From: an uncultured Eubacterium sp.
Lineage (GTDB): Bacteria; Bacillota_A; Clostridia; Lachnospirales; Lachnospiraceae
Reading direction: 5' to 3'
DNA: 7,549 bases
Assembly: GCA_947653505.1 (NCBI GenBank)
Contig: CANTHI010000177.1
Span: 1-7,549, forward strand
A program made the position numbers and the translations under genes. The number at the start of each line of letters is the position of its first letter. Position 1 is the stretch's first letter. The notes under the pieces were generated by a model, which worked only from the letters and a program-made list of their open reading frames with translations, did not search any database and was not told the DNA's origin. Of this stretch, positions 6,734 to 7,549 are shown piece by piece.

Positions 6734-7549
6734 ATGGAAGAACAACAGATTTTGATCGTAGACGACGAAGCGATTAACCGGGAAGTACTAAAGTCGATGT
6801 TTGATGAATACATCAGGCTCGAAGCAGCAAATGGGAAAGAGGCAGTGGAACGGATCGCAAAAAGCCGCAATCTGGTATTGATTCTTTTGGATATTTCGAT
6901 GCCGGTCATGTCAGGCTTTGATGTGCTGGAATACATGAAGGAGCGGGACCTGCTGGAGAAGATACCTGTCATTTTAATTACAGGCGAGACCGTGATTGAC
7001 AGCGAGGACAGAGCCTATTCCTACGGCGTGGCAGATGTCATACATAAACCATTTTATCCTCATATCGTAAAAAAGAGGAGTCAGAACATCATCGATCTGT
7101 ATCAGCACAAGATGGAGATGGAGCTGCGGCTCAGACAGCAGGAAATAGAGATCAAGGAGCAGGAAAAGGAAATCCGTCAGAATAATGAGGTGATGCTGGA
7201 GGCGCTCAGCTCACTGGTTGAGTTCCGCAGTGTGGAGACCGGGGAGCACACGCAGCGGATGAAATATTTTACCAAAATTATGCTGGAATATATGCAGGAA
7301 TTTTTCCCAAAGTACGGACTGGATATGTATCAGATTGATCAGATTGTGCGGGCGTCCGTGCTGCATGATATTGGAAAAATCGGCATTCCGGATGCGATTT
7401 TATTAAAGCCGGGCCGGCTGACGGATGAGGAATTTGAGATTATGAAGTCCCATACGACGATTGGCTGTGAGATTCTGGAACGGTCTTACCGGAAAAAGGA
7501 TAGTGATTTTTACCGTTACAGCTATGATATCTGCCGCCACCACCATGAG
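6734..7549 (+). CDS. REC/HD-GYP response regulator, probable cyclic-di-GMP phosphodiesterase (3' partial)
   Basis: The frame is open to the right edge, with 272 residues visible. The N-terminal receiver (about 1-120) starts MEEQQILIVDDE, with acidic residues Asp10/Asp11, phospho-acceptor Asp53 in LLDISMPVMSG, Thr83 and Lys105 in HKPF. A charged helix (about 121-153), likely coiled coil, links to the HD-GYP domain. That domain shows ETGEHTQR (Glu168, His172), HDIGKIGIPD (His211/Asp212), LLKPGRLTDEEFEIMKSH (ending at His240) and RHHHE, where the window ends. The GYP motif itself should follow immediately and is not visible. HD-GYP enzymes with these metal-binding residues typically hydrolyse cyclic-di-GMP, here presumably controlled by phosphorylation of Asp53. 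It is cytoplasmic and has no DNA-binding domain in view. It lies 114 nt after the lipoprotein gene, with its own promoter. The upstream hybrid kinase is the obvious candidate partner, though an Hpt relay may be needed (inference). Confidence 0.93.
   Translation, partial: MEEQQILIVDDEAINREVLKSMFDEYIRLEAANGKEAVERIAKSRNLVLILLDISMPVMSGFDVLEYMKERDLLEKIPVILITGETVIDSEDRAYSYGVADVIHKPFYPHIVKKRSQNIIDLYQHKMEMELRLRQQEIEIKEQEKEIRQNNEVMLEALSSLVEFRSVETGEHTQRMKYFTKIMLEYMQEFFPKYGLDMYQIDQIVRASVLHDIGKIGIPDAILLKPGRLTDEEFEIMKSHTTIGCEILERSYRKKDSDFYRYSYDICRHHHE

Overview
The window looks like a chromosomal segment from a Gram-positive clostridial bacterium, most likely a gut-type member of the Lachnospiraceae. The reasons are roughly balanced base composition, AGGAGG ribosome binding sites, housekeeping sigma-A promoters, a TTG start, a lipoprotein-type solute-binding protein, and the style of the signalling proteins (Cache-type hybrid kinases with two receiver domains, HD-GYP response regulators). 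This assignment is inference from gene style. All four genes lie on the + strand. I see no mobile elements, CRISPR arrays, tRNAs or rRNAs.

Layout. (1) Positions 2-2527 hold the 3' part of a HelD-like superfamily 1 helicase/ATPase (RNA polymerase recycling type). It enters from the left edge just downstream of where Walker A should be. Unusually, after a lysine/glutamine-rich linker with degenerate repeats it continues into a C-terminal beta-sandwich domain resembling the N-terminal domain of family 31 glycoside hydrolases, and stops where a GH31 catalytic barrel would begin. (2) A gap of about 200 bp (2528-2733) carries a near-consensus sigma-A promoter and a leader of about 115 nt with possible alternative hairpins. 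(3) Positions 2734-5292 encode a membrane hybrid histidine kinase with an extracytoplasmic Cache-like sensor, HisKA, HATPase and two receiver domains. (4) Positions 5336-6619, 43 bp downstream and probably in the same operon, encode a family 1 sugar-type solute-binding lipoprotein with no transporter permease next to it. (5) A second near-consensus sigma-A promoter (6653-6681) drives a REC/HD-GYP response regulator (from 6734), which runs off the right edge within its phosphodiesterase domain.

Working model (inference): the solute-binding lipoprotein acts as an extracellular ligand-capturing partner for the hybrid kinase. The signal then passes, directly or through an unlinked Hpt protein, to the HD-GYP regulator, which would lower cyclic-di-GMP. 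This would be a nutrient-sensing module rather than a transporter. The HelD/GH31-N fusion is probably an independent upstream gene, and it is the most unusual protein architecture here.
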